Assembly: GCA_028641055.1 (NCBI GenBank)
Contig: CM054062.1
Span: 23,320,536 to 23,384,535 of the forward strand
Source of the DNA: Alopecurus myosuroides
Taxonomy: Eukaryota > Streptophyta > Magnoliopsida > Poales > Poaceae
Direction of reading: 5' to 3'
DNA: 64,000 bases
A program made the translations under genes and the position numbers. Position 1 is the stretch's first letter, and each line of letters begins with the position of its first letter. Below are positions 12,001-23,212 of this stretch, piece by piece. The notes below the pieces were generated by a model. That model had not been told where the DNA came from. It saw only the letters and a program-made list of their open reading frames with translations, and ran no database searches.

Positions 12001-12532
12001 TCTCTTGAAGGTTCTTGCATTGGCCTAGGTTAGGAGGGATCTCCCCGTGGAGGGAATTCCTTCTCAAATCCAGGATTTGAAGCTGGGAACATGCAGAGAG
12101 TTCAGATGGGATGTTACCTTCTAGAGTGTTCATGCTGAGGTTGAGGTTGCTGAGCTGGCTCAGGATGCCGAGCTGGGAAGGTATTTCGCCACGGAAGTTA
12201 TTATTGGAGAGCTGCAACCTTGTGAGAGAGGTCAGGTTGGCGATGTAAGGTGGTATGGAGCCTGAGATGCCTTGTGATTCAAGGTCCAGCGCAATCACAC
12301 GGCGAGGAGACAAGGTGCTGCAGGTGATGCCATGCCAGCCACAGACGTCCAAGGACGTGTTGCTCCATGAAGCTAAAACTCCTTCTGGACCTGAGAGCTG
12401 GGACTTGAAGCAAAGGAGAGCTTGTCTATCGTTTTCAGCTTCATCGCAGGTGGCTAGTGGTAGGCTGCAAAAGAAGCTAAAGAGGTAAAGAAACCAAACA
12501 AGGCCTGGAAACAAGACACCCAAAGGGGCCAT
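9051..12532 (-). CDS. LRR receptor-like kinase, subfamily XII (Xa21/FLS2 type), non-RD
   Basis: Two exons on the minus strand: 12532-9499 and 9400-9051, with a 98-bp intron (9498-9401) bounded by CAG|GTGAG and TGCAG|AG. The joined product has 1127 residues and restores IPPEYGMSEG across the splice. The order is a signal peptide (1-29), an LRR N-terminal cap with paired cysteines (about 33-71), some two dozen extracellular leucine-rich repeats (about 78-725), one membrane helix (768-792) and a cytoplasmic Ser/Thr kinase (about 826-1115). The kinase has P-loop GSGSFGVV (832-839), the lysine of VAIK (854), catalytic HCD (958-960) and DFG (978-980). Cys instead of Arg before the catalytic Asp makes it non-RD, the class typical of pattern-recognition receptors. 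Intact length and frame suggest a functional plasma-membrane immune-type receptor; the ligand is unknown. It diverges from the small gene at 14942. Confidence 0.95.
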
Positions 12533-12540
12533 TGTTCTCG

Positions 12541-13420
12541 TTTACAGGTCTGGATTATGAAGATGATACATCTTGTTTGCAGGAGGACGTTTAAGTACTC
12601 GGCTGTGGAGTGTGTGGCAGTAGGTAACATCAACTAAATAACAACCAGACTTGCGGTTCTTTGACTGATATGGTGTGAACAGGGAAGAGGCATGAACGGA
12701 CACATGCTCTTGGATACCAGATTTGCTGGTGTTCACTAAAATTATTTGCTGACCACATAAGTTAGATGTAACCTGGAAGTAGATGTTGAAGGATACACTT
12801 GTACAATATCAGTAGTGTGAATATGCATGCCAACGCTGACAAATGTGACCATCCAGTTTTCAGGCTGAGACTGGGACTACATTGCTTGACCTGGCGAGCC
12901 ACTAACAGCAGCAGGAGGGTATTACCTGAGGTACTGTGTGAACGAACGTCAAGCTTCATCATGAAGTTAATAAGGTAATTCTTGAAGTCACCTAGGGAAG
13001 GTAGCTTGTTGAGGTTTGTCATGTTGCTAAAAAAATCATAAATCAATGTTCTAAGCGGACAAACCTGGATAACTATTATAATGCTATTTTATTATTCTAA
13101 ACCATTTTGAAGCCGAGTGGTTGACACTTTTTATAAGGCTGATATAGTGAGAGGTTAGCAACCTCTATATGTTCTATACGCCGCACTCCACTGACCCGGC
13201 AAGCGGCAGAGCAGCTTGCTTGAAGAAGAACGCATGGCTCTATAGGAACTCCATTGACCTGACCAGCGGCAGAGCAACTTGCCTTGAGAATAACCTTCAG
13301 GGAATTCTCCATGACAATGAAGGGTATGAACGTTCGTCTGGATCCATACATCGAGCTTAATTTTTTTTTGTGTACATAGAATTGAAAATCGACTATGAAA
13401 AGAAACACTCAGTTGGCCTT
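12541..13420. repeat. receptor-kinase upstream segment, copy A
   Basis: Starts directly upstream of the kinase ATG. Shares long diverged stretches with 13706-14600 (for example gctgtggagtgtgtggcag at about 12602 and 13800) and, from about 12895 on, with 41162-42250. It contains no convincing gene and is the likely kinase promoter region. Confidence 0.8.
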
Positions 13421-13705
13421 TACAGAATCCCTTTTTTTCTTAAACAATCACCCGCGGCGGGGGGAGGCTCGGCACCTGAATATTACTTGAAAGCACACCC
13501 GCTACAGAGTTGTTGTTGCCCACGATAAGAGGAGTAGTGATCATGCCACAGACCGGCGTGTACCTTTTTAACGGAATCCTTACAGCAGTTGGTCAAAAGA
13601 GTGAGATCATCCCAAACATCAGAGATCGTTACATAGGGGCAGTGGTACTCGTTTCTGGAGACTTTGGCGTTATGGGCATTGCAAACCTTGTGCATAGGGG
13701 GAATG

Positions 13706-14600
13706 GTCCAAAGTGATCATTGTCGTCGTTTACAGATATGAAGTATAGCGATGAGAGATCTGGTTTGCTAGAGGATGTTTAACAGTTTAAGTACTCAGCT
13801 GTGGAGTGTGTGGCAGTAGCTAAACAGCACATAGACTTGCAGTTCAACGGTCGATATGGTGGGAACGGGGAAGGTTCGTGAACGAACGCATGCTTTAGGA
13901 TATCAGGTTTGCTGGTATTCACTAAAACCATTTGCTGACCATCTAAGTTTATTGTAACTTGGAAGTAGTTGTTGGAGCCTGCACTTGTGCAATATCACAA
14001 GTGTGAACATGCATGTCAACTCTGAGAGGTGTGACCATTAAGTTTTCAGACTGGGACTAGGACTACATCCCATTGAGCCGGCCGGTCACCAACAGCAATA
14101 GCAGGTACCTGAGTGTGTAATGCTTCAAGTGCCAGGGAAGGTAGCTTGTTCAGATTTCACATATTGCTAAAACTTTCATATTACGATGTTCGGTAAGGAC
14201 AAAACCCTGACCCATAGAAGCGTTAGAATGTTATTTCGTTGATATAAATCTCACTTTGAAGCTAAGTGGCTGACACAATTTTTTTGCGCTAATATATATA
14301 GTGACAGGTCACTAACCTCTAAGTCTTCATACCCACTCCATTGACCGACCCGGCCGGCGGCTAGCAACTTGCCTGAAGAATAATGCATATGGCTCTATCG
14401 GCGCTCCATTGACTTGACAAGTGGTACAACAACTTGACTCAAGGATAAGCTTCTTAAATTCCCTCGATGACGGTGGCACTAGTAATTAATGGTATGAACA
14501 CTGGTCTTGTGGTAGGAATTTTTGAAAAAGTGTAGTATACATAATCATAAATTGACTATGAAAAATACTTGGGAACTGGGCTTGCAGAATCTTTATACTC
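13706..14600. repeat. receptor-kinase upstream segment, copy B (no kinase attached)
   Basis: Diverged direct duplicate of copy A. The similarity begins at catTGTcgtcgtttacag, matching the kinase ATG and leader of copy A, yet no kinase coding sequence lies to its left (13421-13705 is unrelated). It continues into the 5' flank of the small gene at 14942. Confidence 0.75.
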
Positions 14601-14864
14601 AAATGATTTCCTGTCAGTTAGAACTTTGAATCTTCCAAACCTAACTACTATGACGCTGGGTATGCTAGTGCCAGAGTAGGACTTTTGACTGAAGAAGAGC
14701 AAACCCGGGCAGTAGTATTGTGGCAGAGTAGCTGACCGAAATGCAGCTATCCTATCCTAATGGTATGAACGCGGGCATTCCAAACTCGTTGGCCAAGGTT
14801 AAGGACTTAAGGTTAACTGGGACATAGCTCGGTGGGATATGACTACAGTTCTGTTATCTAAACA

Positions 14865-14874
14865 CATAAATAGG
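14865..14874 (+). promoter_or_regulatory. TATA-like box of the small gene
   Basis: cataaatagg lies 68-77 bp before the ATG. The same ten bases stand at the corresponding place before the paralogue at 42310, inside an otherwise diverging 5' flank. Confidence 0.5.
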
Positions 14875-14941
14875 CATACAAGCTTGGAGGTGCCCGATCG
14901 ACTTGTCCTCTGCCTATAGCTAGCTTAGAGAAAGAGAGAGG

Positions 14942-15858
14942 ATGGCACTTGCTCCACGCTCGTCTCTGCGCTCCCTGGTGTCGCTGGTGCTGCATAGGAA
15001 GCCATGGCTGAGCTCATTCTCCTCCTCCTCCTCCCCCACCGCTGTTCCACCGTCAGGAAATTGTACTCCGGCTACTCCTGCCGTTCAGCCTCCATCGGCT
15101 CCAGGTAAGCTCAAATGTTTTCTGCACACACGGCTCTCCTTTTGTGCTGCTGATTTCCCTTTTTTGCTATCAATTTCGAGTTAACAGAACAGTTACTCCA
15201 TTGCGTTGCAGCTCTGCCCGACAGTTTGAGTCACAAGTGCCCTCCTACTCATGAAGAGTTGCCTCTTCACCAACATCCCGATCCACCTAAAAAGTGTAAA
15301 GCTATAATCAAGAAGAGTTCACAGTTCACTCCGAAGAACAGGGAACACGGCGTTCCTTTGTCGTGCACCGTCGACCAAGATCCTAAACACCCAATTCCTG
15401 ATAGCAGCACGCCTAAACCTGTGCCCTACTCTGACAATCCTGGGCTGAGAAACTCCGAAGGTGTTGATCACCCACATCCTGATCCACCTAAAAAGTGCAA
15501 CGAGGTAATCGGCAAGAGTACCCCAGAACAGCCCGTTCCTTTACTATGTACCGTCGACAAAGATCCTAAACACCCAACTTCTGAAGGTGGTTCATATAGC
15601 AGCACACCTGAACCTGTACCTTGCTCCGACAAGCTTCGGGGAAAACCCCGCGACGGTGTTGTACATCCAATTCCTGATCCGCCTATCAGAATGGTCAACA
15701 CTGTACTCGACAACCCAGTTCTTTTGCTGTGCACCGTCGACGAAGATCCCAAACACCAAACTCCTAATGGTGGTTCATATAGCAGCACACCTGCCCCTGA
15801 CAAGGCTGGGCATGAAAATGTTAAACACCTACTTCCTGATCCACCACGTAGGCCCTAG
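14942..15858 (+). CDS. small two-exon protein with Pro-rich internal repeats (family not recognised)
   Basis: Exons 14942-15104 and 15212-15858 (CCAG|GTAAGC donor, TTGCAG acceptor, phase 1) give 269 residues. Exon 1 encodes an Arg/Ser-rich, acid-free leader (MALAPRSSLRSLVSLVLHRK) that looks like an organelle transit peptide, followed by a serine run. Exon 2 is made of three tandem units of about 53-66 residues plus a terminal half unit. Each unit carries PDPP-[KR]K-C or similar, then a LLCTVD-DPKH motif, then SSTP-PVP. The protein ends LPDPPRRP. The paralogue at 42310 keeps the leader, intron position and ending but only one partial repeat. The start is supported by conservation of the ATG, the leader and the TATA-like box in both. 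Function unknown. About 320 bp of unremarkable 3' flank separates it from the copia element. Confidence 0.75.
15271..15822 (+). repeat. tandem coding repeats inside exon 2
   Basis: Three head-to-tail units at about 15271-15468, 15469-15662 and 15663-15822. They share catcctgatccacct-like starts, a gtcgac core and agcagcac-cct blocks. All keep the reading frame, and length differences are multiples of three. Confidence 0.75.
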
Positions 15859-16175
15859 CAAACTTAAGACTGTAATTGACGAGCACTTCGGAGGTCCTGT
15901 TCAAGTCATTTCCGACAGTTCAAGTCACAAGGAGCTGCTGTTCCGGAACAGTACTGTATCGCCTACAAAAAAAAATAGTTCAGTGTGGATTTTGAAGTAG
16001 GGCTAAAACACAAAGGAACCATTGTCTATGTTGTTACGTGCAAACTACGAGTTGTCAATTTTGTAACATGGGGACGATACCGTTATTAAGAATAATATAT
16101 GTCTTGACATTAGCCTTTTTCCCTATAAGTTTACGTGTGTACAAGTTGATGTGTTACACTGGATCGATGTGTTAC

Positions 16176-16575
16176 TGTTGAATTGCCAAGATCAGTAGGT
16201 CTAGATGACTACGGTCTAAACACGAATCTCTGTGAATGAATTGAGAGAGATACCGAGAGGGAGAGAGAGAGCAGAGAGAGAGGGCATCACCTTCACTTCC
16301 CTTTGAGGATGATGGCGTTGAGGAGTCCATGGTGGCGAGGAGGAGTGGCAGTGGAGCTTCCTGTGCGCGAGCGCTAACCCTAGATCGGATGTGGGTTTGT
16401 TGGTGAGGGAATTGGCGGCGGCGAATCTCGTACCCCGTGCCCCGGCCCCTCACCTGTCTTTATAGCGCTGGCACAGGGGCCCACCAACCATATGCGGTTG
16501 GGCGCCCCCGATCAGGGCGCATTTGACCAAGGGGCACGAAGTGGCCGTTGGGCCCTTCGTGAGATCAATCTAACA
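16176..16575 (-). repeat. 3' LTR of the copia element
   Basis: 400 bp. In element orientation it begins tgttagattgatctc and ends cttggcaattcaaca. A 93-codon chance frame inside is repeated in the other LTR and is not a gene. Confidence 0.95.
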
Positions 16576-16590
16576 TTCTCCCCCTTGATC
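16576..16590 (-). other. polypurine tract of the copia element
   Basis: On the minus strand the bases next to the 3' LTR read aagggggagaa, a purine run that would prime plus-strand DNA synthesis. Confidence 0.8.
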
Positions 16591-16763
16591 TCAACTTTTA
16601 CTTTTAACTTTATACTTTTTACTTTTACTTGTTTCATCACATATTGATACATAGAGCATGTTTCATCGTCACAGCTCAATTGCCGATAGAATCAGACAGC
16701 TACAATATACCTTTCTGTTTTGAAACAAAAACTGTTACTTTTCGGGCCTCTCTTATCCAGGAA

Positions 16764-19700
16764 TCATAGGCTTTCCATTAAACCCATGCCGGCTATGTGA
16801 TCTTTGAACACACTGGGTGGTAAGCCTTTCGTTAGCGGATCCGCAAGCATATCCTTTGTCTTTATATGCTCGAGACTTATAGTTTGATCCTGGATTTTAT
16901 CCTTCACAACATAATACTTTATTTCTATTGGCTTTGTAGCATTACTCGACTTGTTGTTGTGAGCATAGAATACTGCGGGCTGGTTGTCACAGTACATCTT
17001 TAGTGGTTTGCTAATGCAATCTACCACTTTCAAGTCGGGTATAAATTTCTTTAGCCATATCGCCTGCCCCGTGGCCTCATAACATGCTATAAATTCTGCA
17101 TACATCGTGGATGATGCAACTATTGACTGTTTGGAGCTTCTCCACGAAATAGCTCCTCCTGCGAGAGTAAACACGTATCCTGAAGTGGATTTTCTATCAT
17201 CTTTGTCTCCCGCAAAATCAGCATCTGAATACCCTCTTATCTCTAGGGAATCAGACCTTCTGTATGTTAGCATGAGGTCCTTGGTGCCTTGCACATAACG
17301 CAATGCTTTCTTTACCATTTTCCAGTGCTCTGTGCCTGGATTCTCTTGATATCTACCGAGTACCCCGGTGATAAAAGCTAAGTCAGGGCGAGTGCATACT
17401 TGTGCATACTGTAAGCTTCCAACAGCCGAAGCATATGGTACTGATTTCATTTGATCGATCTCATATTGGTTCTTGGGACATTGGAATTTCCCAAAACTAT
17501 CGCCCTTGACTATAGGAGCAGGTGTGGCAGAACTCGCATGCATATTAAACCTTTTGAGAACTTTCTCAAAATATGCCTTTTGCGATAGTCCTAAGACTCC
17601 ATTCGTTCTATCTCGGTGAATCTCTATGCCCAAAACATATGAGGCTTCACCAAGATCCTTCATATCAAAGTTCGAGGATAAGAACTTCTTTGTTTCTCGT
17701 AGAAGACTGACATCACTGCTAGCAAGCAAGATATCATCCACATACAAGATTAGGAAAATGTATTTCCCACTTTTGAACTTTGCATAATTGCAGTTATCCT
17801 CAACATTTTCTTTAAATCCAAAACTCTTTATTGTATCATTAAATTTTAGATACCACTGTCTAGAAGCTTGCTTTAAACCATAGATGGATTTCTTTAGACG
17901 ACATCCTTTATCTTCCTTGCCTTCCACGATAAACCCCTTGGGTTGTTTCATGTAGACCTTTTCTTTTAGATCTCCATTCAAAAATGCCGTCTTTACATCC
18001 ATTTGATGTAGCTCTAAATCAAAATGTGCAACTAGTGCCATTATGATTCTGAAGGAATCCTTACATGAGACCGGAGAAAATGTCTCATTGTAATCTACCC
18101 CTTCTCTTTGTGTAAAGCCTTTTGCCACAAGACGTGCTTTATACTTTTCTACATTCCCATTAGAGTCATACTTTATTTTGTAGACCCATTTACAGCCTAC
18201 TGTTTTGGCTCCTTTGGGAATATCCTCTAAGTCCCAAACATCGTTGGAACTCATCGATTTCATTTCATCTTCCATAGCCTCCACCCATCTAGATGAGTGA
18301 CGGCTTCTCATGGCTTCTTCATATGAGGTGGGATCACCTTCCTTATGAGCCGTTTCTGTGTTATAAACTTTATAATCACTAGAAATAGCTGACTTTTTAC
18401 GTCTTGTAGACCTTCTAAGGCCTTCATTCTCTTGTTCATGTCGTGCCTCAACTTCTGGCACATCCTCTTGAGAAGACTGCTGCTCCTCCCTTTCATGCTC
18501 AACTTCGGGTTCACTCGGCTCCTGACGAGCAGGTTCCGAATCTTCACCTCTAGTTGTCATGGTTGGAGTCACAACAGGTGCTTGCACCGCAACCTCAGGG
18601 GTTGACGATGCAGGTACAACAGGTAGCGAGAAAAACGGCTCTTGAATCATCGGATTAGGTGCACACACCCTCTTCTCCTCAAGATCAATTTTCCGAGTTA
18701 CCATGCTCCCCCTCATCATTTCGTCCTCTAAGAAGACCGCATGTCTCGTTTCTACAAACTTTGTGTATCTGTCTGGACAGTAGAAACGATAACCTTTTGA
18801 TCTATCAGGATAGCCAATGAAATGGCAACTCACTGTTTTGGTATCTAACTTTGCAATGTTTGGATTAAACACTTTTGCCTCAGCTGGGCTCCCCCACACC
18901 CTGAGGTGTTGTAGGGATGGAACTTTTCCTGTCCACAGCTCGTACGGTGTTTTGGGCACCGACTTGCTTGGTACTCTGTTGAGAATGTGAATGGCGGTTT
19001 TAAGTGCCTCCATCCATAATCCCAATGGCAAAGTGGAATAACTCATCATACTGCGTACCATATCCATAAGAGTACGGTTACGCCTTTCAGCTACTCCATT
19101 TTGCTGAGGTTCGCCCGGCATTGAATACTGGGCTACTATGCCATTCTCCTGTAAGAACCTTGCAAAAGGTCCAGGGACTTGGCCATATGGAGTGTGTCTG
19201 CCGTAGTACTCCCCCCCACGGTCAGATCTCACTATCTTTATTCTTTTATCATGTTGATTTTCAACTTCAGCCTTGAATATCTTAAATTTATCCAACGCTT
19301 CAGATCTTTCTTTAATTGGATATATGTATCCATATCGGGAGTAATCATCTGTGAACGTTATAAACGAGTCATAACCATCCACACTTTTCACAGGAAATGG
19401 TCCACAAATATCGGTGTGAATAATTTCCAGTGTTGCTGTACTTCGGTTTGCACCCTTTTTAATTTGCTTTACATATTTTCCTTTAATGCAATCTATGCAT
19501 TGCTCTGTTTCTGAGAACTCTAGCGGTGGAAGAATATCATTTTTGATTAGTCTTTCTATTCTCCCCCTCGAAATATGGCCCAAGCGACAGTGCCATAATT
19601 TCGATGAGTCATGAGTTCTCTTTCTTTTCTTTTGTTCGTTATTCGACCCAGATTCTTTCTCATTCACTTTAGACACAGAATAAACTTTTTCACGCAAAGA

Positions 19701-20975
19701 TAATAAATAAAGCTCATTGTGGAGGTAAGCAACCCCCACATGAATATTATTACACCATAAGGCACATTTGCCATGTCCAAAATAACACTCATAATTGTCT
19801 TTGTCTAAGCGTGATACACTGATAAGGTTCCTGTGTAGTGAAGGAACAAACAAAACATCTCTAAGCAGAATAGTGAAACCATCAGCAAGCTCCAAGGAGA
19901 TGTTGCCAACAGCTTCTACGTCTGCTTGAACTCCATTAGCGACCTGAATGCATCTTTCGCTTCTTAGCGTGCTCCGGGTCGAACTGAATCCCTGTAAAGA
20001 ATTTGCAACATGAACAGTTGCACCTGAGTCAATCCACCATGTAGATTTGGAAAACTGTGTATACAGGGATTCATTTACAAAGGAAACAACATTGTTACCT
20101 TTCTTTGCCATTATGTACTTTAAAAAGTCTGGACAATCTTGCTTGTAATGGCCAGTCTTTTTGCAGTGGAGACAAGTGTCTTTGTCCACTGGAAAAAACC
20201 TCTGTGGGTACTGATGCTGCTGCTGGGGACCTTTCCCATGTGGTTTTGAAGGAGAACCAGTATTACTTTGACCATAGTTTCTTTTCTTATTATCCCTCAC
20301 ATAGTTCACAGAACCACCATGTGAGGCTTTGAGTCTGTCCTCCTCTTGAACACACATAGCAATAGTCTTTTCAACATCCCACTTTTCAGGGGCCATGTTG
20401 TAGTTTATCACAAAGTTGTCAAACTGACTTGGCAGTGAAGCCATGATCAGATGGACAAGCAGTGCTGGCTTGAGCTCAAGATCAGCATCCATGGGCTTAA
20501 GTTTCGCAGCCATGTTGCTCATCCTCAGTATGTGCTCCCGGATGCCATGTGCACCTCCGGTGTACTTTTCAGTTACCAGCTGTTTGATCAACTGGGTGGC
20601 ATAAACCTTTGAAGAGCCAGTGAACTGGCTCTTTATCTTTTCTAAGTACTCCGTAACGGAGTCACACTCTGCAATTGAGCCCACGATTGCGTTCTCAATT
20701 GTATTCTTTATAAATGCCATGCACTTTTTATTGGCTGTTTGCCACTTTCTGTTTTCAATAGAATATGACAACTCCAAAGGAGCATGGTCTCTTTTCTTCT
20801 TTTCCCATGCAGCATCATCATCAGTTGCCTCTTTAACAGGCTCTTTTGGCTTGACAGGCTGTGGAGTGTCCACAACCCAGTCAACCTCTGCACAGATGAA
20901 GGCAAATTCCACCTTCTTCCTCCACTCACTGTAGTTGTCGCCTCTCAGCGTCGGGATGTCCTTGATGCATGTCAT
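16764..20975 (-). CDS. copia gag-pol polyprotein
   Basis: Taken from ATG 20975-20973 ([18 protein letters not shown], a typical gag start) this encodes 1403 residues. The frame stays open for 35 more codons upstream, but those are hydrophobic and unlike gag. Domains in order: gag (1-260), zinc knuckle [14 protein letters not shown] (268-281), aspartic protease with DSG (316-318), integrase with the HHCC finger (from about 462) and catalytic HTD, RSD and GVAE residues (about 522, 584, 630), reverse transcriptase with [10 protein letters not shown] and YVDD (1078-1081), and RNase H ending with ADPLTKGLP. The integrase-before-RT order is diagnostic of Ty1-copia. No frameshift or stop is visible. 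It lies in a single frame, so gag/pol ratio control, if any, is by processing or splicing. Confidence 0.95.
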   Translation of the reverse strand: MTCIKDIPTLRGDNYSEWRKKVEFAFICAEVDWVVDTPQPVKPKEPVKEATDDDAAWEKKKRDHAPLELSYSIENRKWQTANKKCMAFIKNTIENAIVGSIAECDSVTEYLEKIKSQFTGSSKVYATQLIKQLVTEKYTGGAHGIREHILRMSNMAAKLKPMDADLELKPALLVHLIMASLPSQFDNFVINYNMAPEKWDVEKTIAMCVQEEDRLKASHGGSVNYVRDNKKRNYGQSNTGSPSKPHGKGPQQQHQYPQRFFPVDKDTCLHCKKTGHYKQDCPDFLKYIMAKKGNNVVSFVNESLYTQFSKSTWWIDSGATVHVANSLQGFSSTRSTLRSERCIQVANGVQADVEAVGNISLELADGFTILLRDVLFVPSLHRNLISVSRLDKDNYECYFGHGKCALWCNNIHVGVAYLHNELYLLSLREKVYSVSKVNEKESGSNNEQKKRKRTHDSSKLWHCRLGHISRGRIERLIKNDILPPLEFSETEQCIDCIKGKYVKQIKKGANRSTATLEIIHTDICGPFPVKSVDGYDSFITFTDDYSRYGYIYPIKERSEALDKFKIFKAEVENQHDKRIKIVRSDRGGEYYGRHTPYGQVPGPFARFLQENGIVAQYSMPGEPQQNGVAERRNRTLMDMVRSMMSYSTLPLGLWMEALKTAIHILNRVPSKSVPKTPYELWTGKVPSLQHLRVWGSPAEAKVFNPNIAKLDTKTVSCHFIGYPDRSKGYRFYCPDRYTKFVETRHAVFLEDEMMRGSMVTRKIDLEEKRVCAPNPMIQEPFFSLPVVPASSTPEVAVQAPVVTPTMTTRGEDSEPARQEPSEPEVEHEREEQQSSQEDVPEVEARHEQENEGLRRSTRRKKSAISSDYKVYNTETAHKEGDPTSYEEAMRSRHSSRWVEAMEDEMKSMSSNDVWDLEDIPKGAKTVGCKWVYKIKYDSNGNVEKYKARLVAKGFTQREGVDYNETFSPVSCKDSFRIIMALVAHFDLELHQMDVKTAFLNGDLKEKVYMKQPKGFIVEGKEDKGCRLKKSIYGLKQASRQWYLKFNDTIKSFGFKENVEDNCNYAKFKSGKYIFLILYVDDILLASSDVSLLRETKKFLSSNFDMKDLGEASYVLGIEIHRDRTNGVLGLSQKAYFEKVLKRFNMHASSATPAPIVKGDSFGKFQCPKNQYEIDQMKSVPYASAVGSLQYAQVCTRPDLAFITGVLGRYQENPGTEHWKMVKKALRYVQGTKDLMLTYRRSDSLEIRGYSDADFAGDKDDRKSTSGYVFTLAGGAISWRSSKQSIVASSTMYAEFIACYEATGQAIWLKKFIPDLKVVDCISKPLKMYCDNQPAVFYAHNNKSSNATKPIEIKYYVVKDKIQDQTISLEHIKTKDMLADPLTKGLPPSVFKDHIAGMGLMESL

Positions 20976-22520
20976 CAAGTAGAACCCGCCTGAAAACCAC
21001 AATGAAGTGAGAAAAATAACAACAATTGCATGTAATAATCCAACGTTGGTTAAAATTATAACATACAACTGTTTATGCAATTATGACTATATCACCGTTG
21101 GGCAGAAAATAGAAATAACGGCATATATGAGACTATAACAATTAATCATGATAATGTTATTAACAACGTTGGTTATATAATAACATAAATCACAACTATC
21201 ACTTTAACATGCTCTTAAAAAATAATTCTCACTTTAGTCCTATTTTCTTTATTTAAGAGCACTTTTATTCAATTTGCAGCGGAAAACATGAATAACAAAT
21301 TCATACACTTTATCCTTTATACGTATATTTCATTCACTTTTGTATTCCCTAAAACAATAATTTCGTTGGAAATAATTGAGTAGGAAAAAACTAGAACAAA
21401 TTTGCCCAAAAAAAAGGACCAATTACTATTAAATTCTGCTTCTGTAATTTTTTTTTTTAAAAAAAAAAAATAACAGAACAGAAAAAAAAAAAACGGGCAG
21501 AAAAACAGCCCAGCTCTCTTTGGCCCGGCCCACGGCCTGACTTGCAGTCGCGCGCACGCGCGCGCCATTTTACTATCTGCCGCTCGCGCGCAGCAGGGTG
21601 TGATCTACGGGCTCGGTGGCCCAGGGCCCGCTACGGCGACGCGGAGTAAAACGTCGCCCGTGCGCCCCCTCGATCTGGCCAGCGGCCTTTTCTCTTTCGG
21701 CCCGAAAGCCCACCCTGCGCCCTAGGGTTCCAGGGGAAGAATTCTGTCCGTTGGATGCAATCCAACGGTTCCCCTTCTATTTCGCAGGAAGAAAACTGGG
21801 CAGGGGAGGAGCCTCGTTGGAAACCCTAGTTCATTCTCCTCTTTCGCCGCTCGGCCTATGTCTCTGTCCCGTACGGGGAAAAAAACTCCCCGGCCGCCGG
21901 CAGCCACCGAGCCGTGCGTGCTCTGCCGACGACGGCGACAAGCGCCGCCGCGGCCTTCCTTCTGTTCCCCTTCTCGCCTCTGTCTCTCGCCTCCCGCGAG
22001 CTTCCCACGCGCGCGAGATAGGGTTTCCATCACGGGTGGCTCATCGACGGTGGACGGTGCGTCACCGCTCCGCCGCGCCACCGCGTGCGTTCCTTTCCTT
22101 CTCCACTCCCCACTGTTCCACCGCCGGAGACGACAAGCGCCGCCACTCCGCGCGTCGTGCGCTCGCTGTCCGCCGTGCGGGCGCCCACCTCTGCCCCCTC
22201 ACGGTCACGCGTCCGATGGCGGCGCCGCCGCCTCCCCATCGCCGGTAGTGCGTTTGCCCCTTAGCGGCAGGCGCGCCGCCGTCGATGGATTGGCTGCGGT
22301 CCCCTTTCTTTCCCTCCCCCAGCTGCTCTTCTCCCCGCGCCTCCGATGGATGCGCACGGGGTAGAGAGGAGCGGCGCGGCCACGACGGCGGCGCACAGGT
22401 GCCAGGTGAGGTTCCTCTTCTTTTCCCCTTCCCTCTTCTCTGTTAGGGTTAGGGTTTCTATTTGGGGTTTCCTTTCTCTGTTACTTATCTTTCACCGAAT
22501 CATACTAGAGCCTAGGCATT
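20976..22520 (-). other. long untranslated leader of the copia element
   Basis: About 1.5 kb between primer-binding site and gag. The part next to gag is AT-rich with A/T homopolymers near 21450-21495. The remainder (21520-22440) is strongly GC-rich with several chance open frames on both strands and no recognisable domain. A candidate splice acceptor (ttttcag) sits just upstream of gag near 20990. Confidence 0.6.
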
Positions 22521-22532
22521 GCTCTGATACCA
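22521..22532 (-). other. primer-binding site (initiator tRNA-Met)
   Basis: The minus strand reads tggtatcagagc one base inside the 5' LTR, the standard complement to the 3' end of plant initiator tRNA-Met. Confidence 0.92.
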
Positions 22533-22533
22533 T

Positions 22534-22933
22534 TGTTGAATTGCCAAGATCAGTAGGTCTAGATGACTACGGTCTAAACACGAATCTCTGTGAATGAATT
22601 GAGAGAGATACCGAGAGGGAGAGAGAGAGCAGAGAGAGAGGGCATCACCTTCACTTCCCTTTGAGGATGATGGCGTTGAGGAGTCCATGGTGGCGAGGAG
22701 GAGTGGCAGTGGAGCTTCCTGTGCGCGAGCGCTAACCCTAGATCGGATGTGGGTTTGTTGGTGAGGGAATTGGCGGCGGCGAATCTCGTACCCCGTGCCC
22801 CGGCCCCTCACCTGTCTTTATAGCGCTGGCACAGGGGCCCACCAACCATATGCGGTTGGGCGCCCCCGATCAGGGCGCATTTGACCAAGGGGCACGAAGT
22901 GGCCGTTGGGCCCTTCGTGAGATCAATCTAACA
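22534..22933 (-). repeat. 5' LTR of the copia element
   Basis: 400 bp, apparently identical to 16176-16575. It is followed by target duplication gttac at 22934-22938. Confidence 0.95.
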
Positions 22934-23212
22934 GTTACATCTTGACCTACTATTTTTGCTATATTTTTCGTATTGAATTACGAATTATATTTTTTAAATG
23001 TATATATATTTAGCTCTACCTAGCATCTTAGAATAGGGATCTTATTTTGATGACATTGTACAATAAGTTGTTAGTACCGATCTTATGTCATGTTACCAGG
23101 TTATGTTAATAATCTTCTATTCCTAAATAGTTGCAACTCACTACCTATTTTTCCTAGCCATGCCACATCAGCAAGCCCCACTAATATTTCTTCTATTTCC
23201 TTAGGCCGCTAT

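Larger units (their letters stand above)
16176..22933 (-). mobile_element. complete Ty1-copia LTR retrotransposon, apparently young
   Basis: 6758 bp bounded by 400-bp LTRs and a perfect 5-bp target duplication gttac (16171-16175 and 22934-22938). The LTRs start TG and end CA, and by eye I find no difference between them. A primer-binding site for initiator tRNA-Met, a polypurine tract and one uninterrupted gag-pol frame are present in the right order for minus-strand orientation (5' LTR at right). Near-identical LTRs and an intact frame imply a recent insertion that could still be autonomous. Confidence 0.96.

Noticed and set aside
13169..13408. Short frames on both strands in the kinase upstream region
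   Set aside because: They are not conserved between copies A, B and C despite clear DNA similarity.
16172..16453. 93-codon frame in the left LTR, repeated in the right LTR
   Set aside because: It lies wholly within the LTRs and is identical because the LTRs are; no homology to a known protein.
21616..22364. Overlapping frames of up to 210 codons on the plus strand in the copia leader
   Set aside because: Antisense to the element, low-complexity Arg/Pro/Ser composition, frames open in parallel on both strands; typical GC-rich shadows.
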